NCBI RefSeq assembly: GCF_900115555.1
Contig: NZ_FOWX01000001.1
Span: 218,962 to 282,961 of the forward strand
Direction of reading: 5' to 3'
DNA length: 64,000 nt
DNA from: Pseudomonas borbori
Lineage (GTDB): Bacteria; Pseudomonadota; Gammaproteobacteria; Pseudomonadales; Pseudomonadaceae
Numbering within the stretch: position 1 is the first letter of the stretch; the number at the start of each line of letters is the position of its first letter. Shown here piece after piece: positions 1 through 7,004 of this stretch. The notes beneath the pieces were generated by a model. The model saw only the letters and a program-made list of their open reading frames with translations, searched no databases and was not told the origin of the DNA. A program made the position numbers and the translations under genes.

Positions 1-1
1 G

Positions 2-130
2 GTGCCTTTTCTGCTGGAGGGCATAGGGGGCGTGCCTTCGATGATGCAGAGCGATGGTATTCACCCAACTGTCGAAGCCCAGTCTCGGATACTGGAAAAC
101 GTTTGGCCGACACTCAAGCCGCTGCTCTGA
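2..130 (+). CDS. Arylesterase/thioesterase TesA-like, C-terminal fragment
   Basis: The reading frame is open from the window edge and gives 42 residues ending in a stop at 128-130. It contains SDGIHPT, which matches the last conserved block of SGNH/GDSL hydrolases, where the Asp and His of the catalytic triad lie. The context (LEGIGG before it, a short helix ending KPLL after it) resembles Pseudomonas TesA, a periplasmic multifunctional esterase/lysophospholipase. The Ser and oxyanion-hole blocks lie outside the window, so the assignment rests on this one block. Confidence 0.75.
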   Translation: MPFLLEGIGGVPSMMQSDGIHPTVEAQSRILENVWPTLKPLL

Positions 131-152
131 AGCAACCTCTGAAGAGCAAGGC

Positions 153-211
153 ACGCTACGCGAAAGTAAGGGAGTTTAGTGAGCTAAATGACCCTGCTTT
201 TCACGTAGCGT
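153..211. repeat. Long imperfect hairpin downstream of the esterase
   Basis: An 8-base arm ACGCTACG (153-160) is perfectly complementary to CGTAGCGT (204-211). Inside it lie further complementary stretches (GAAAG with CTTTT, TTTAG with CTAAA), so nearly the whole 59 bases can fold into one stem. It lies just past the esterase stop. It could act as a transcript end or be a REP-like dispersed element. The rest of 131-411 holds the hairpin at 251-270, a GGC-rich stem at 322-336 and a perfect 7-bp stem at 357-373 (AGCAGCC/GGCTGCT). No credible gene was seen there. Confidence 0.45.
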
Positions 212-250
212 AACGCCACGGCGGGCGTTTGGAGGCGGTCGCAGTAGGCG

Positions 251-270
251 GGAGTTTTTTCACAAACTCC
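251..270. terminator. Hairpin with TTTCAC loop
   Basis: GGAGTTT, loop TTTCAC, AAACTCC forms a perfect 7-bp stem containing a T-run. It sits between the convergent esterase and universal stress protein genes and could terminate either one. The same loop recurs at 30774-30795 with a different stem sequence, so it may instead belong to a repeat family. Confidence 0.4.
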
Positions 271-411
271 TACCTTGCCGGTGCAAACGCAGGCGAAGCA
301 GACAGAAGGGCTAGGCACCCCGGCGAAAACAGCCGAGAAACGTAGCGTAGCGAAGCAGCAGCCAACGGCTGCTAGCGAGATCGCCGCGCCCCAAACCTCA
401 CCGATGGAGCC

Positions 412-1275
412 CTAGTGCTGTGACACCAGCTCCTCCAGGTGGGCGATGATGTCGTCGGGTTTGAGCACCAGGACGTCGCAGTCCAGCGCGTCGAGGATGA
501 CCTCAGCAGTATTGCCGATCAGCGCCCCGGACAGGCCGGTGCGAGCCACTGTGCCGATCACGGTCACGGCGGCATTCAGTTGATGAGCGACCTGGGGGAT
601 CAGTACGTCGGCCGGGCCTTCGGCAACATGCAGGCGCTCCTCGGCGATGTCGTATTCGGCCTGGAAGGCCTTGCACTCATTGCGGTAGCGCGCCTCGATG
701 GTCTCTTTCAACTGAAAGGTCGGGTCTGCGGCCGACAGCATCGGCGCGGGGTGGGCGCTGATTACGTGCAGGTCGGCCTTGGCCAGCGCGGCGATGTCGT
801 AGCCGTGGTTGATGATGCTGTTGTGCAGGGTGCGGTGCTCACCGTCGGCGTTACCGACATCGACCGCAGCCAGTATGGTGCCGCCAGTCCAGGGTTTGTC
901 GGTTTTCACCATCAGCACCGGGGCCGGGCAATAGCGCAAGAGTTTCCAGTCGTCCGGGGTGAGCAGGGCTTTTTTCAGCGGATTGTCGGGAAAGTGCTGC
1001 TTGATCACCAAACCACAGCCTTCGGCCTGCTGCACGGTGATGATGGTCTGGTGCAGGTTCTCATGCCAGGCCTGCTGGCTGGAGGTACTGTAACCTTCCT
1101 TGTCGAGCGTGGCGCACAGGTCGCTAAGATAGGCCGAGTGCTCATGCTTCTTGCTGCAGACCAGCAAGTGCAGGTGCGATTGCGTCACGCCAGCGATCAA
1201 TTTGGCCCGCTTGAGTGCCAAGCCTTCGGGTCGTTCTGGTTCCATGACCACTAAAATATTGCGAATGGCTTGCAT
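412..1275 (-). CDS. Tandem-domain universal stress protein (UspE-like)
   Basis: The 287-residue protein has two Usp (UspA-type, Rossmann-like) domains, roughly residues 3-125 and 130-275. The second domain carries the nucleotide-binding signature: GTVARTGLSG from residue 241, followed by GNTAEVIL from about 254. The first domain lacks a clear copy. Such cytoplasmic proteins help survival during energy starvation and anaerobiosis in Pseudomonas. An Anr/Dnr-type box lies about 100 bases upstream (1376-1389), which fits oxygen-limited induction. The gene is monocistronic. Family assignment is firm; the physiological role is inferred. Confidence 0.9.
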   Translation of the reverse strand: MQAIRNILVVMEPERPEGLALKRAKLIAGVTQSHLHLLVCSKKHEHSAYLSDLCATLDKEGYSTSSQQAWHENLHQTIITVQQAEGCGLVIKQHFPDNPLKKALLTPDDWKLLRYCPAPVLMVKTDKPWTGGTILAAVDVGNADGEHRTLHNSIINHGYDIAALAKADLHVISAHPAPMLSAADPTFQLKETIEARYRNECKAFQAEYDIAEERLHVAEGPADVLIPQVAHQLNAAVTVIGTVARTGLSGALIGNTAEVILDALDCDVLVLKPDDIIAHLEELVSQH

Positions 1276-1375
1276 GCTCGTCTCCGTCCGATGTGTTTGT
1301 GACTCGTGACTGCTGTCCTAGCTACTACTGTAACTACTATAAGTGCAGCATAGATGCAGCAACAGCAGCGTGTTG

Positions 1376-1389
1376 TTGACCGGTATCAA
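1376..1389 (-). promoter_or_regulatory. Anr/Dnr (FNR-type) binding site upstream of the stress protein
   Basis: Read on the minus strand the site is TTGATACCGGTCAA, a full match to the Pseudomonas Anr/Dnr consensus TTGAT-N4-GTCAA. It lies about 100 bases upstream of the universal stress protein start. A poor -10-like TCTATG at 1354-1349 would put the site near -41.5; a better TATAGT at 1341-1336 would put it near -53. The spacing is therefore not settled. The site also lies upstream of the divergent miaE gene. Confidence 0.7.
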
Positions 1390-1420
1390 CGGCGTGGCTG
1401 GCTGTTCGCGCCGCCATTCG

Positions 1421-1426
1421 TATAAT
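1421..1426 (+). promoter_or_regulatory. miaE: Candidate -10 element (TATAAT) for miaE
   Basis: A perfect TATAAT sits 53 bases before the miaE start; no strong -35 was seen at 16-18 bases upstream. An in-frame upstream ATG (1425) overlaps this -10 box, so it would not be in the transcript. That supports 1479 as the translation start. Confidence 0.5.
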
Positions 1427-1478
1427 GGCCGGCCCTGCCTGCCCGCCCGCCGAGGCGGCCATCGAATTTCGTGAGCCT

Positions 1479-2081
1479 ATGCAACTGTTACCTGAAATTG
1501 AAGCGTTTCTGCTCTGCCCAACGCCTGACGCCTGGATCGCCCAGGCCTTGCAAAATCAGGACGTAATGCTGATAGATCACGCCAATTGCGAGAAGAAGGC
1601 GGCATCAACTGCCTTGACCCTGCTTTTTCGCTATATCGAAAAGGCTGATTTGCAATATAACTTGTCGCGTTTGGCCCGTGAGGAGTTACGCCATTTCGAG
1701 CAGGTCGCGGCGTTGATGAAAAAGCGCGGCATTGCCTATCGCCCGGTCAGTGCCGCCCTGTATGCCCAGCGCCTGCACAAACACATGCGCAGCAGCGAGC
1801 CGCATAAATTGGTGGACACCCTGATCGTCGGGGCTTTTATCGAAGCGCGCTCCTGTGAGCGATTCTTTCGCCTGGCGCCACATCTGGACGAGGAACTGGG
1901 GCAGTTCTATCGCTCGCTGCTCAAGTCCGAGGCGCGGCACTACCAGGGTTACCTGAAAATGGCGCGCGACTATTCGGCAGAGCCTATCGATGAGCGGGTG
2001 GCGTACTTCGCCGAGATCGAGCGCGAGGCGATCCTCACGCCCGATAAGGAATTCCGCTTTCACAGCGGCGCAGCCGCTTAG
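1479..2081 (+). CDS. miaE: tRNA-(ms2io6A37) hydroxylase MiaE
   Basis: MiaE hydroxylates the isopentenyl group of 2-methylthio-N6-isopentenyladenosine at tRNA position 37, using a non-heme di-iron centre in a ferritin-like four-helix bundle. The 200-residue product shows the di-iron carboxylate/His motifs EELRHFEQ and SEARHYQG, plus an additional EARSCERF helix. The start at 1479 (MQLLPEIEAF) matches the family N-terminus; an upstream in-frame ATG at 1425 is rejected because it lies in the -10 box. The gene is transcribed alone, away from the stress protein. Confidence 0.93.
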   Translation: MQLLPEIEAFLLCPTPDAWIAQALQNQDVMLIDHANCEKKAASTALTLLFRYIEKADLQYNLSRLAREELRHFEQVAALMKKRGIAYRPVSAALYAQRLHKHMRSSEPHKLVDTLIVGAFIEARSCERFFRLAPHLDEELGQFYRSLLKSEARHYQGYLKMARDYSAEPIDERVAYFAEIEREAILTPDKEFRFHSGAAA

Positions 2082-2105
2082 GGCAAGCGCCGCCCTTGTC
2101 GCAAA

Positions 2106-3326
2106 TCAACAGGCCTCGGCAGCTGCCAGCTTTGCCGCCAGCGCTGCCTGGCGGTCGCCGCGCAAGATGACGATTGCCAATGCCACCAGGAGCAAGGACG
2201 CTCCGGTTAGCACGAAGAAAATGCCTTGCAATGAGCCGGTCGTTTCGCGGATGTACCCGGCCAACAAGTTGCCCAGGGTGCCGCCCAGGCCGAAGGTCAC
2301 CATGCAGATGCCGCTGATCTGCATGGTGGCGGTCGATGAATAGTGCTGGTTGACCCAGCCGGCGACGATGCCCCACATCGGGAAGTACATCAGGCCATAG
2401 CCGAAGCCGGCGACCAGGGCAAACTTGCCCGGGTCCGCGACGAATGCCAGCAAGCCCAGGGCGAAGCCGCTGAAGATCACCAGCAGGGCCGTGCCATGGC
2501 CCTTGTGGTCGGCCAGCTTGCCGGTGACGAAACCGGCCACCATGCCGGTGCCGCCGACCGTCGCCCAGGTGTAGCCGCCCAGCGCCGCCGGCAGGCTGAG
2601 TTCATCCAGGTAGCTGTTGAGCCAGTAGGAAAACGGCATGGTGGTGAAGCCGACCAGCAGGCAGATCAGGCAGGCGAACAGGGCGGTGCGCTCGCCGATG
2701 ATGGTGGCGAACAGCCGGGAAGTCGGGATCACCGAGTCGACCGGACCGGCGCTGGCGGTCGGACTGACGGGCGCCGGCTTGAGGTCGCGCAGCATGTGCC
2801 AGGTCAGGGTTACGACCAGCAGGCCGAACAGCCCGGCGACCTGCCAACTGGCCTGCCAGCCAAGCAGCGGCACCACGACAAGGATCAGCAGACCATTGAT
2901 GGCATAGCCCCAGGCCGTGCCGCTGGAGGCGCAGGACAGGTAGGTCGAGCGCGACTCGGCACGGGCGCAGCGGCTGACGATCTCGACGATGCAGCCCCAG
3001 CTGATTGCCGCGCTGGCGGCCAGGCAAGTCAGGGTCAGCGTGATCAGCAAGGGATCACGCAGCTGCGACATGGTGAGCAGCAGGGTGCTGGAGGTAATGC
3101 CGGTGATCAGGGCTAGGCGGCCGGTGCCCAGGCGATGGCCGAGCAGGCCCAGGAGCATGGCGCCGCCGAGATAGGCCAATTGGGTCAGGGCGCCGATGGT
3201 CGCCAGCTGCCAGGCGCTGATCTCGATGGATTCGCGCATAAACGGCATCAGGGCGGCAAACAGGAACATGCCGAAACCATGGCTGACGATCTGGTTCATG
3301 CCGAACGTGGTGGGCATTCGCATCAT
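2106..3326 (-). CDS. MFS transporter (YbfB/YjiJ-like)
   Basis: This 406-residue inner-membrane protein has about 12 hydrophobic segments and is a major facilitator superfamily member. Between TM2 and TM3 (GHRLGTGRLALI) and in the second half (GKLADHKGHGTALL) it has the MFS loop pattern. The start at 3326 is chosen because GGAGT lies 5 bases upstream; a second ATG follows directly. It is divergent from a LysR regulator across a 122-base intergenic region, so that regulator probably controls it. The substrate cannot be told; an organic anion or aromatic compound would be a guess. Confidence 0.85.
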   Translation of the reverse strand: MMRMPTTFGMNQIVSHGFGMFLFAALMPFMRESIEISAWQLATIGALTQLAYLGGAMLLGLLGHRLGTGRLALITGITSSTLLLTMSQLRDPLLITLTLTCLAASAAISWGCIVEIVSRCARAESRSTYLSCASSGTAWGYAINGLLILVVVPLLGWQASWQVAGLFGLLVVTLTWHMLRDLKPAPVSPTASAGPVDSVIPTSRLFATIIGERTALFACLICLLVGFTTMPFSYWLNSYLDELSLPAALGGYTWATVGGTGMVAGFVTGKLADHKGHGTALLVIFSGFALGLLAFVADPGKFALVAGFGYGLMYFPMWGIVAGWVNQHYSSTATMQISGICMVTFGLGGTLGNLLAGYIRETTGSLQGIFFVLTGASLLLVALAIVILRGDRQAALAAKLAAAEAC

Positions 3327-3390
3327 TCGGACTCCGTGATGGCGCTGGGCGCATGGGGCTGGCTGGATGCCGGCTAAGATATCCGCTTGC

Positions 3391-3446
3391 CAGAATTCGT
3401 AAAAACGATAAATATTGATCGTGACCTTCAATAAAGTTGAATTCTG
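3391..3446. promoter_or_regulatory. Inverted repeat in the MFS/LysR intergenic region
   Basis: CAGAATTC (3391-3398) and GAATTCTG (3439-3446) are perfect inverted repeats flanking an AT-rich stretch that includes GATAAATATTGATC. The pair lies between the divergent MFS gene and LysR gene, where a LysR-type regulator would bind. The right arm ends 3 bases before the LysR ATG, so binding there could also autoregulate. Confidence 0.4.
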
Positions 3447-3448
3447 CC

Positions 3449-4330
3449 ATGCGCGACCTGCCAATTGTCTTGCTGCGTACCTTCGTCATGGTCGCCGAGA
3501 CGCTGAATCTGACCACCGCGGCCCTGCGTCTGCATCGCGCGCCCTCGACCATCAGCATGCAGCTCACGCGACTGGAGGAGCTGGTAGCGGCCGAACTGCT
3601 ACAGCGCGGCCAGTACGGGGTCAGGCTGACCCCCGCCGGAGAACAGCTGAAGTCCTGCGCACAGGAGCTGCTTAACCTGCATGACCGCATCCTCGGCACC
3701 TTCCGGCACGCCGATGTAGGCGGGCAGGTGCGCCTTGGTACCCATGACCAATACGCCACGCGTAACCTCGCGCCTCTGCTGGAGATATTCGTGCTGAGCT
3801 ACCCGGAGGCCAATCTGGAGGTGGTCTGTGATCATCGGCCCGATTACCTGGCGTCGCTGGTGGCCGAGGGCAAGTTGGACCTGGCCCTGGTTGAGATGCC
3901 GGCCTTGTCGGATGGCGGGCAGCGCTTGTTTCGCGATGAGCTGGTCTGGGTGTGCAACGAGGCACATTCGACGCACCAGCGCGAACCGCTGCCGCTGGCG
4001 GTCTTTGCCGAGGGCTGCTATCACCGTGATTCGGCGCGCAAGGCCCTGGCCAGCGCGCAGATCCCGTACCGGATTGCCTTCACCAGTCAGAGTCGGGCGG
4101 GCGTCCTGGCGGCCGTACGTGCAGGGATCGGTGTGGGGATCATTCCCCGTTCGACCCTGGAGCCTGGTCTACAGGTGATCGAGCAAGGACTGCCGTCCCT
4201 GCCGGGTACGGATATCACCCTGTTCGTCGCCGAACAGGTCAACGAGGCGACTCAGCGCCTGGCGCAAACCATTGAGGCAAGCCCGCAATACCGACACCAG
4301 GCCGTCGCTCCTGCAGCGTTAAGCCTGTAG
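3449..4330 (+). CDS. LysR-family transcriptional regulator
   Basis: The 293-residue protein has an N-terminal winged helix-turn-helix (about residues 5-64: LRTFVMVAETLNLTTAAL, then STISMQLTRLEELV) and a C-terminal periplasmic-binding-protein-like effector domain (from about 90). The start at 3449 (MRDLPIVLLRTF) is typical for the family; a TTG at 3437 would add four residues. There is no strong ribosome-binding site. The effector is unknown. The divergent MFS gene is the likely target. Confidence 0.88.
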   Translation: MRDLPIVLLRTFVMVAETLNLTTAALRLHRAPSTISMQLTRLEELVAAELLQRGQYGVRLTPAGEQLKSCAQELLNLHDRILGTFRHADVGGQVRLGTHDQYATRNLAPLLEIFVLSYPEANLEVVCDHRPDYLASLVAEGKLDLALVEMPALSDGGQRLFRDELVWVCNEAHSTHQREPLPLAVFAEGCYHRDSARKALASAQIPYRIAFTSQSRAGVLAAVRAGIGVGIIPRSTLEPGLQVIEQGLPSLPGTDITLFVAEQVNEATQRLAQTIEASPQYRHQAVAPAALSL

Positions 4331-4339
4331 CGGCGCTGA

Positions 4340-5062
4340 TCAACTGAGAGAGAAGGGGGCCAGCTGCCAGTTTTGCTCGTCGACCTGTAAGGCCCAGCCC
4401 TGACTGTCCCAGTCACCCAGGACAATCCGCCGGGCGGGCTGGCCGGCCACCTCCAGTTGGTGCACCGCGGGGCGATGGGTGTGGCCGTGAATCAACGTGC
4501 GCACGCCGTGGGCGGCCATGATGCGCGGCACTTCTGTCGGGGTGACATCGACAATGTCGCTGGCTTTCATGCGGGTTTGCGCGCGGCTTTCCTTGCGCAG
4601 CTTGCGCGCCAGCTTGCGGCGAGTGGCCAGCGGCAGGTTGCGCAGGATGAACAGTGCCAGCGGGTTGCGTAGCCAGCGGCGCAGGCGCATGTAGGCCTCA
4701 TCCTGGGTACAGAGGCTGTCGCCGTGCATCAACAGGACTTTCTCCCCCGCGAGTTCGACCAGGCTGGGGTCGCGCAGCAGGCTGCAGCCAGCTTCCCGGC
4801 AAAAGGCCTGGCCAATCATGAAGTCGCGATTGCCGTGCATCAGGTAGATGCGCGTACCGCTGTCACTGAGCTGACGCAGGGCCTGGGCAATACTGTGTTG
4901 AAAGGGGCTGATGGCGTCGTCGCCGATCCATACCTCGAAGAAGTCGCCAAGGATATACAGCGCCTCGGCTTCGCTGGCGCGGTGCTTTAGAAAATGCAGA
5001 AACGCCCGGCTGATGTCCGGGCGCTCCTGTTCGAGATGCAGGTCGGAGATCAGCAGGATCAC
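4340..5062 (-). CDS. lpxH: UDP-2,3-diacylglucosamine diphosphatase LpxH
   Basis: LpxH cleaves UDP-2,3-diacylglucosamine to lipid X and UMP, the fourth step of lipid A synthesis, at the inner face of the inner membrane. The 240-residue protein shows the calcineurin-like metallophosphoesterase motifs in order: DLHL (residues 7-10), GDFFE (about 39), GNRDF (about 77), HGDSLC (about 113) and HGHTHRP near the C-terminus. It overlaps the ppiB stop by 4 bases (ATGA), so the two are translationally coupled, as in other pseudomonads. Confidence 0.96.
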   Translation of the reverse strand: MILLISDLHLEQERPDISRAFLHFLKHRASEAEALYILGDFFEVWIGDDAISPFQHSIAQALRQLSDSGTRIYLMHGNRDFMIGQAFCREAGCSLLRDPSLVELAGEKVLLMHGDSLCTQDEAYMRLRRWLRNPLALFILRNLPLATRRKLARKLRKESRAQTRMKASDIVDVTPTEVPRIMAAHGVRTLIHGHTHRPAVHQLEVAGQPARRIVLGDWDSQGWALQVDEQNWQLAPFSLS

Positions 5063-5553
5063 TCGACGATCTCGGCCTTCTCGATGATTACGTCGTCGAC
5101 CGGCACGTCCTGGTGACCGGATTTCATGGTGGTGGCAACGCCCTTGATCTTCTCGACCACGTCCATGCCTTCGACCACTTCACCGAATACCGCATAGCCC
5201 CAGCCTTGCACGGTTGGTGCGCTGTGGTTGAGGAAGCTGTTGTCGGCGACGTTGATGAAGAACTGTGCGGAGGCCGAATGCGGCTCCATGGTGCGGGCCA
5301 TGGCTACGGTGCCGATCTTGTTGGCCAGGCCGTTGTTGGCTTCGTTCTTGATGGTCGCGCGGGTGGCTTTCTGCTTCATGCCTGGCTCGAAACCGCCGCC
5401 CTGAACCATGAAGTTGCTGATCACGCGGTGGAAGATAGTGTTGTCGTAATGACCTTCCTTCACGTATTGCTTGAAGTTGGCCACGGTTTCCGGGGCTTTG
5501 TCTTCGAACAGATTGAGGGTGATGACGCCATGGTTGGTGTGCAGCTTGATCAT
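5059..5553 (-). CDS. ppiB: Peptidyl-prolyl cis-trans isomerase B (cyclophilin)
   Basis: Cytoplasmic cyclophilin that accelerates proline isomerisation during folding. The 164 residues, with no signal peptide, contain [14 protein letters not shown] and the catalytic/cyclosporin-site region [13 protein letters not shown] and [12 protein letters not shown]. It is the first gene of a two-gene operon with lpxH (4-base overlap). In P. aeruginosa glnS lies immediately upstream in the opposite direction; here no such gene follows. Confidence 0.95.
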   Translation of the reverse strand: MIKLHTNHGVITLNLFEDKAPETVANFKQYVKEGHYDNTIFHRVISNFMVQGGGFEPGMKQKATRATIKNEANNGLANKIGTVAMARTMEPHSASAQFFINVADNSFLNHSAPTVQGWGYAVFGEVVEGMDVVEKIKGVATTMKSGHQDVPVDDVIIEKAEIVE

Positions 5554-6097
5554 GTAGGTAATCGCTCTGTCGGGAAATCCAGCGGCCTGCTCAATATTGA
5601 TACTGCGTTAGTGATGCGCGGTGGATAGAGAACGGGTTCGTGGAGTGTCGGTGGGTTGAGTCGGGTGACCCCGAACCATAACCGGCGCGGAGTCCCGAAG
5701 AGCCGTACATGCGCTTTTTGGCACATATGGCTCAAGCCTTTTCAATGCCCTTTTGGGGCGTTAAACCACGTACGTGGAACTGTAGGTGGCAGCCGGGATG
5801 CAATAATACCCGGTTTTTAAAAAGTCGTTGCCGCCTTGTGAACGGTGCCAAGTGTGGCGGCCATGTCTGCTCGTCTCAATGGGTATGACGTGCTTGCACA
5901 AGCAGAGTCCCTTCGGCTTGGCTGCAAGCATTGTGATGCTGCGGCTTTTCAGCCTTGGTTTAATGCGTGAATGCTTGTGTGCGCTCCATTGGCGGATCGG
6001 CAGTCGAGCGCGGCAGATGTTATTCCCGTGCCTGCGGGTTACGCCGGCTCTTGCAGAGGATCAAGCGGAGCCCGAGGTTGTTCGTGAATAATCCCGG
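5554..6097. other. 544-base intergenic region without a convincing gene
   Basis: Between the ppiB start and the CsoR-like gene stop no gene can be supported. The stretch holds a hairpin AATGCCC/GGGCGTT with a TTTTG loop near 5740-5762, a perfect palindrome CCACGTACGTGG (5766-5777), and T-rich TTTTTAAAAA near 5814. A 35-codon ORF at 5863-5970 contains a CKHCD motif but has no ribosome-binding site. Relative to P. aeruginosa, glnS and cysS are missing here, so this may be an old rearrangement junction. Confidence 0.5.
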
Positions 6098-6367
6098 CTA
6101 GGTGTATTTAGTGAAGATCGCGCGGACCCGGGCCAGGGTTTCGCCGGGGGCATGCTCGGGGTCGAGTACGGCCTCTTCCAGCAGGCAGGCGAGCAGCTCC
6201 TGATAGGCCTTGTCCAGCGCCTTGCGGGCGGCGGCGAATTGCTGGGCGATGGCTTCGCAGTCCTCGCTGCGGCGGATCATCGCCTGGATGCCGCGGATCT
6301 GCCCTTCGACCCGGGCCAGGCGCTTGAGCATGGCGTCTTGATGGGCGGCGCGGGTTTGTTCGCTCAT
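6098..6367 (-). CDS. CsoR/FrmR-family (DUF156) repressor with atypical sensing residues
   Basis: This 89-residue all-helical protein has the family core (MLKRLARVEGQIRGIQAMI, then CEAIAQQFAAARKALDKAYQELLACLLEE). Relatives sense Cu(I), Ni, formaldehyde or persulfides through a Cys on helix 2 near residue 36 and a His or Cys 25 and 29 residues later. Here C37 is present, but positions +25 and +29 are Leu and Ala; a second Cys (C61) sits at +24. Ligand sensing must therefore differ. The gene overlaps the upstream heme-protein gene by 4 bases. A matching operator lies upstream of that gene (6946-6961), suggesting autoregulation. Confidence 0.88.
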   Translation of the reverse strand: MSEQTRAAHQDAMLKRLARVEGQIRGIQAMIRRSEDCEAIAQQFAAARKALDKAYQELLACLLEEAVLDPEHAPGETLARVRAIFTKYT

Positions 6368-6924
6368 GGTGTTGCCTCTGCCAGCGTGCGGCGCAGGGTG
6401 AAGGCGCCACGCAGTTCGCCCAGGCTAAAGCCGCTGGCCCGGTCGTCGGGATAGTGTTGCTCGATCTGCGTCGCCACCTCGGCCTTGATCGCTTGGCCAT
6501 GGCAGGCCAGGCACGGCTCGCCGGTGGCGATGGCCTGCATATAACGGAATTCGCCGTCGACGACCGCCGATGCGCTCATCTGCGTCAGCGCTTCGCCGGC
6601 GCTTTGCCGTTGCAAGAAGTCTTCCAGTACCTGACGTTCCCAGGCATCCGGCTGATTGTCCGGGTTGCGCAGGCGCAGGGCGGTGCGTCCGACTGTCCAG
6701 GGCTGCTGGCTGTGCTCGGCAGCGATAGTCGGCGCGAGCAGGTGGCAGGCTTGCACGGCCTGTACCGGGCCGCCCTCGGCGACCGCCTGTTTTACCGTCT
6801 GCATCAGCTGTTGCTGGAAGGCTGGGATAAGGCCGGCGGCTTCGCGTTCGAGGCTGGCCAGGTCAGCAGCGGGTGCGGCCCAGACCAGTGTCGGCAGGGC
6901 GGCAAGTACGAGGATCAGGCGCAT
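6364..6924 (-). CDS. Exported DUF3365 (Tll0287-like) c-type heme protein
   Basis: The 186-residue product begins with a Sec signal peptide (residues 1-17, cleavage after VWAA or nearby) and belongs to the DUF3365 family. It has one heme c attachment motif CLACH at 138-142 and the family C-terminal signature DDRASGFSLGELRGAFTL. A further CH pair at 60-61 could add a ligand. It is probably a periplasmic redox or ligand sensor. GGAGT 9 bases upstream supports the start. It forms an operon with the CsoR-like repressor (4-base overlap), behind a CsoR-type operator, so its expression probably responds to the repressor ligand. Confidence 0.85.
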   Translation of the reverse strand: MRLILVLAALPTLVWAAPAADLASLEREAAGLIPAFQQQLMQTVKQAVAEGGPVQAVQACHLLAPTIAAEHSQQPWTVGRTALRLRNPDNQPDAWERQVLEDFLQRQSAGEALTQMSASAVVDGEFRYMQAIATGEPCLACHGQAIKAEVATQIEQHYPDDRASGFSLGELRGAFTLRRTLAEATP

Positions 6925-6945
6925 GCGGTATCACTCCAGGTCTGT

Positions 6946-6961
6946 ATACCCCGTAGGGTAT
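6946..6961 (-). promoter_or_regulatory. CsoR-type operator (ATACCC-N4-GGGTAT)
   Basis: ATACCC-CGTA-GGGTAT is a perfect 6-bp-arm inverted repeat 22 bases upstream of the DUF3365 start. It matches the G/C-tract-with-flanking-AT pattern of CsoR/CstR operators (typically ATACCCC...GGGGTAT). Its position in the leader of an operon that itself encodes a CsoR-family protein makes autoregulation the simplest reading. Confidence 0.75.
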
Positions 6962-7004
6962 TTATGCGGGGTGATGCACGCAAGCGCCGCTCCTTGGGAT
7001 GCGA

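Noticed and set aside
439..1254. 271-codon ORF on the plus strand
   Set aside because: It runs antisense to the universal stress protein, has no recognisable domain, and is explained by GC-rich third positions of the real gene.
1425..1478. 18-codon N-terminal extension of MiaE
   Set aside because: The upstream ATG overlaps a perfect TATAAT box and the added residues are absent from the family.
5828..6091. 87-codon plus-strand ORF between ppiB and the CsoR-like gene
   Set aside because: No ribosome-binding site, Cys/Arg-rich composition and no family likeness. A 35-codon ORF in another frame (5863-5970) with CKHCD is equally unsupported.
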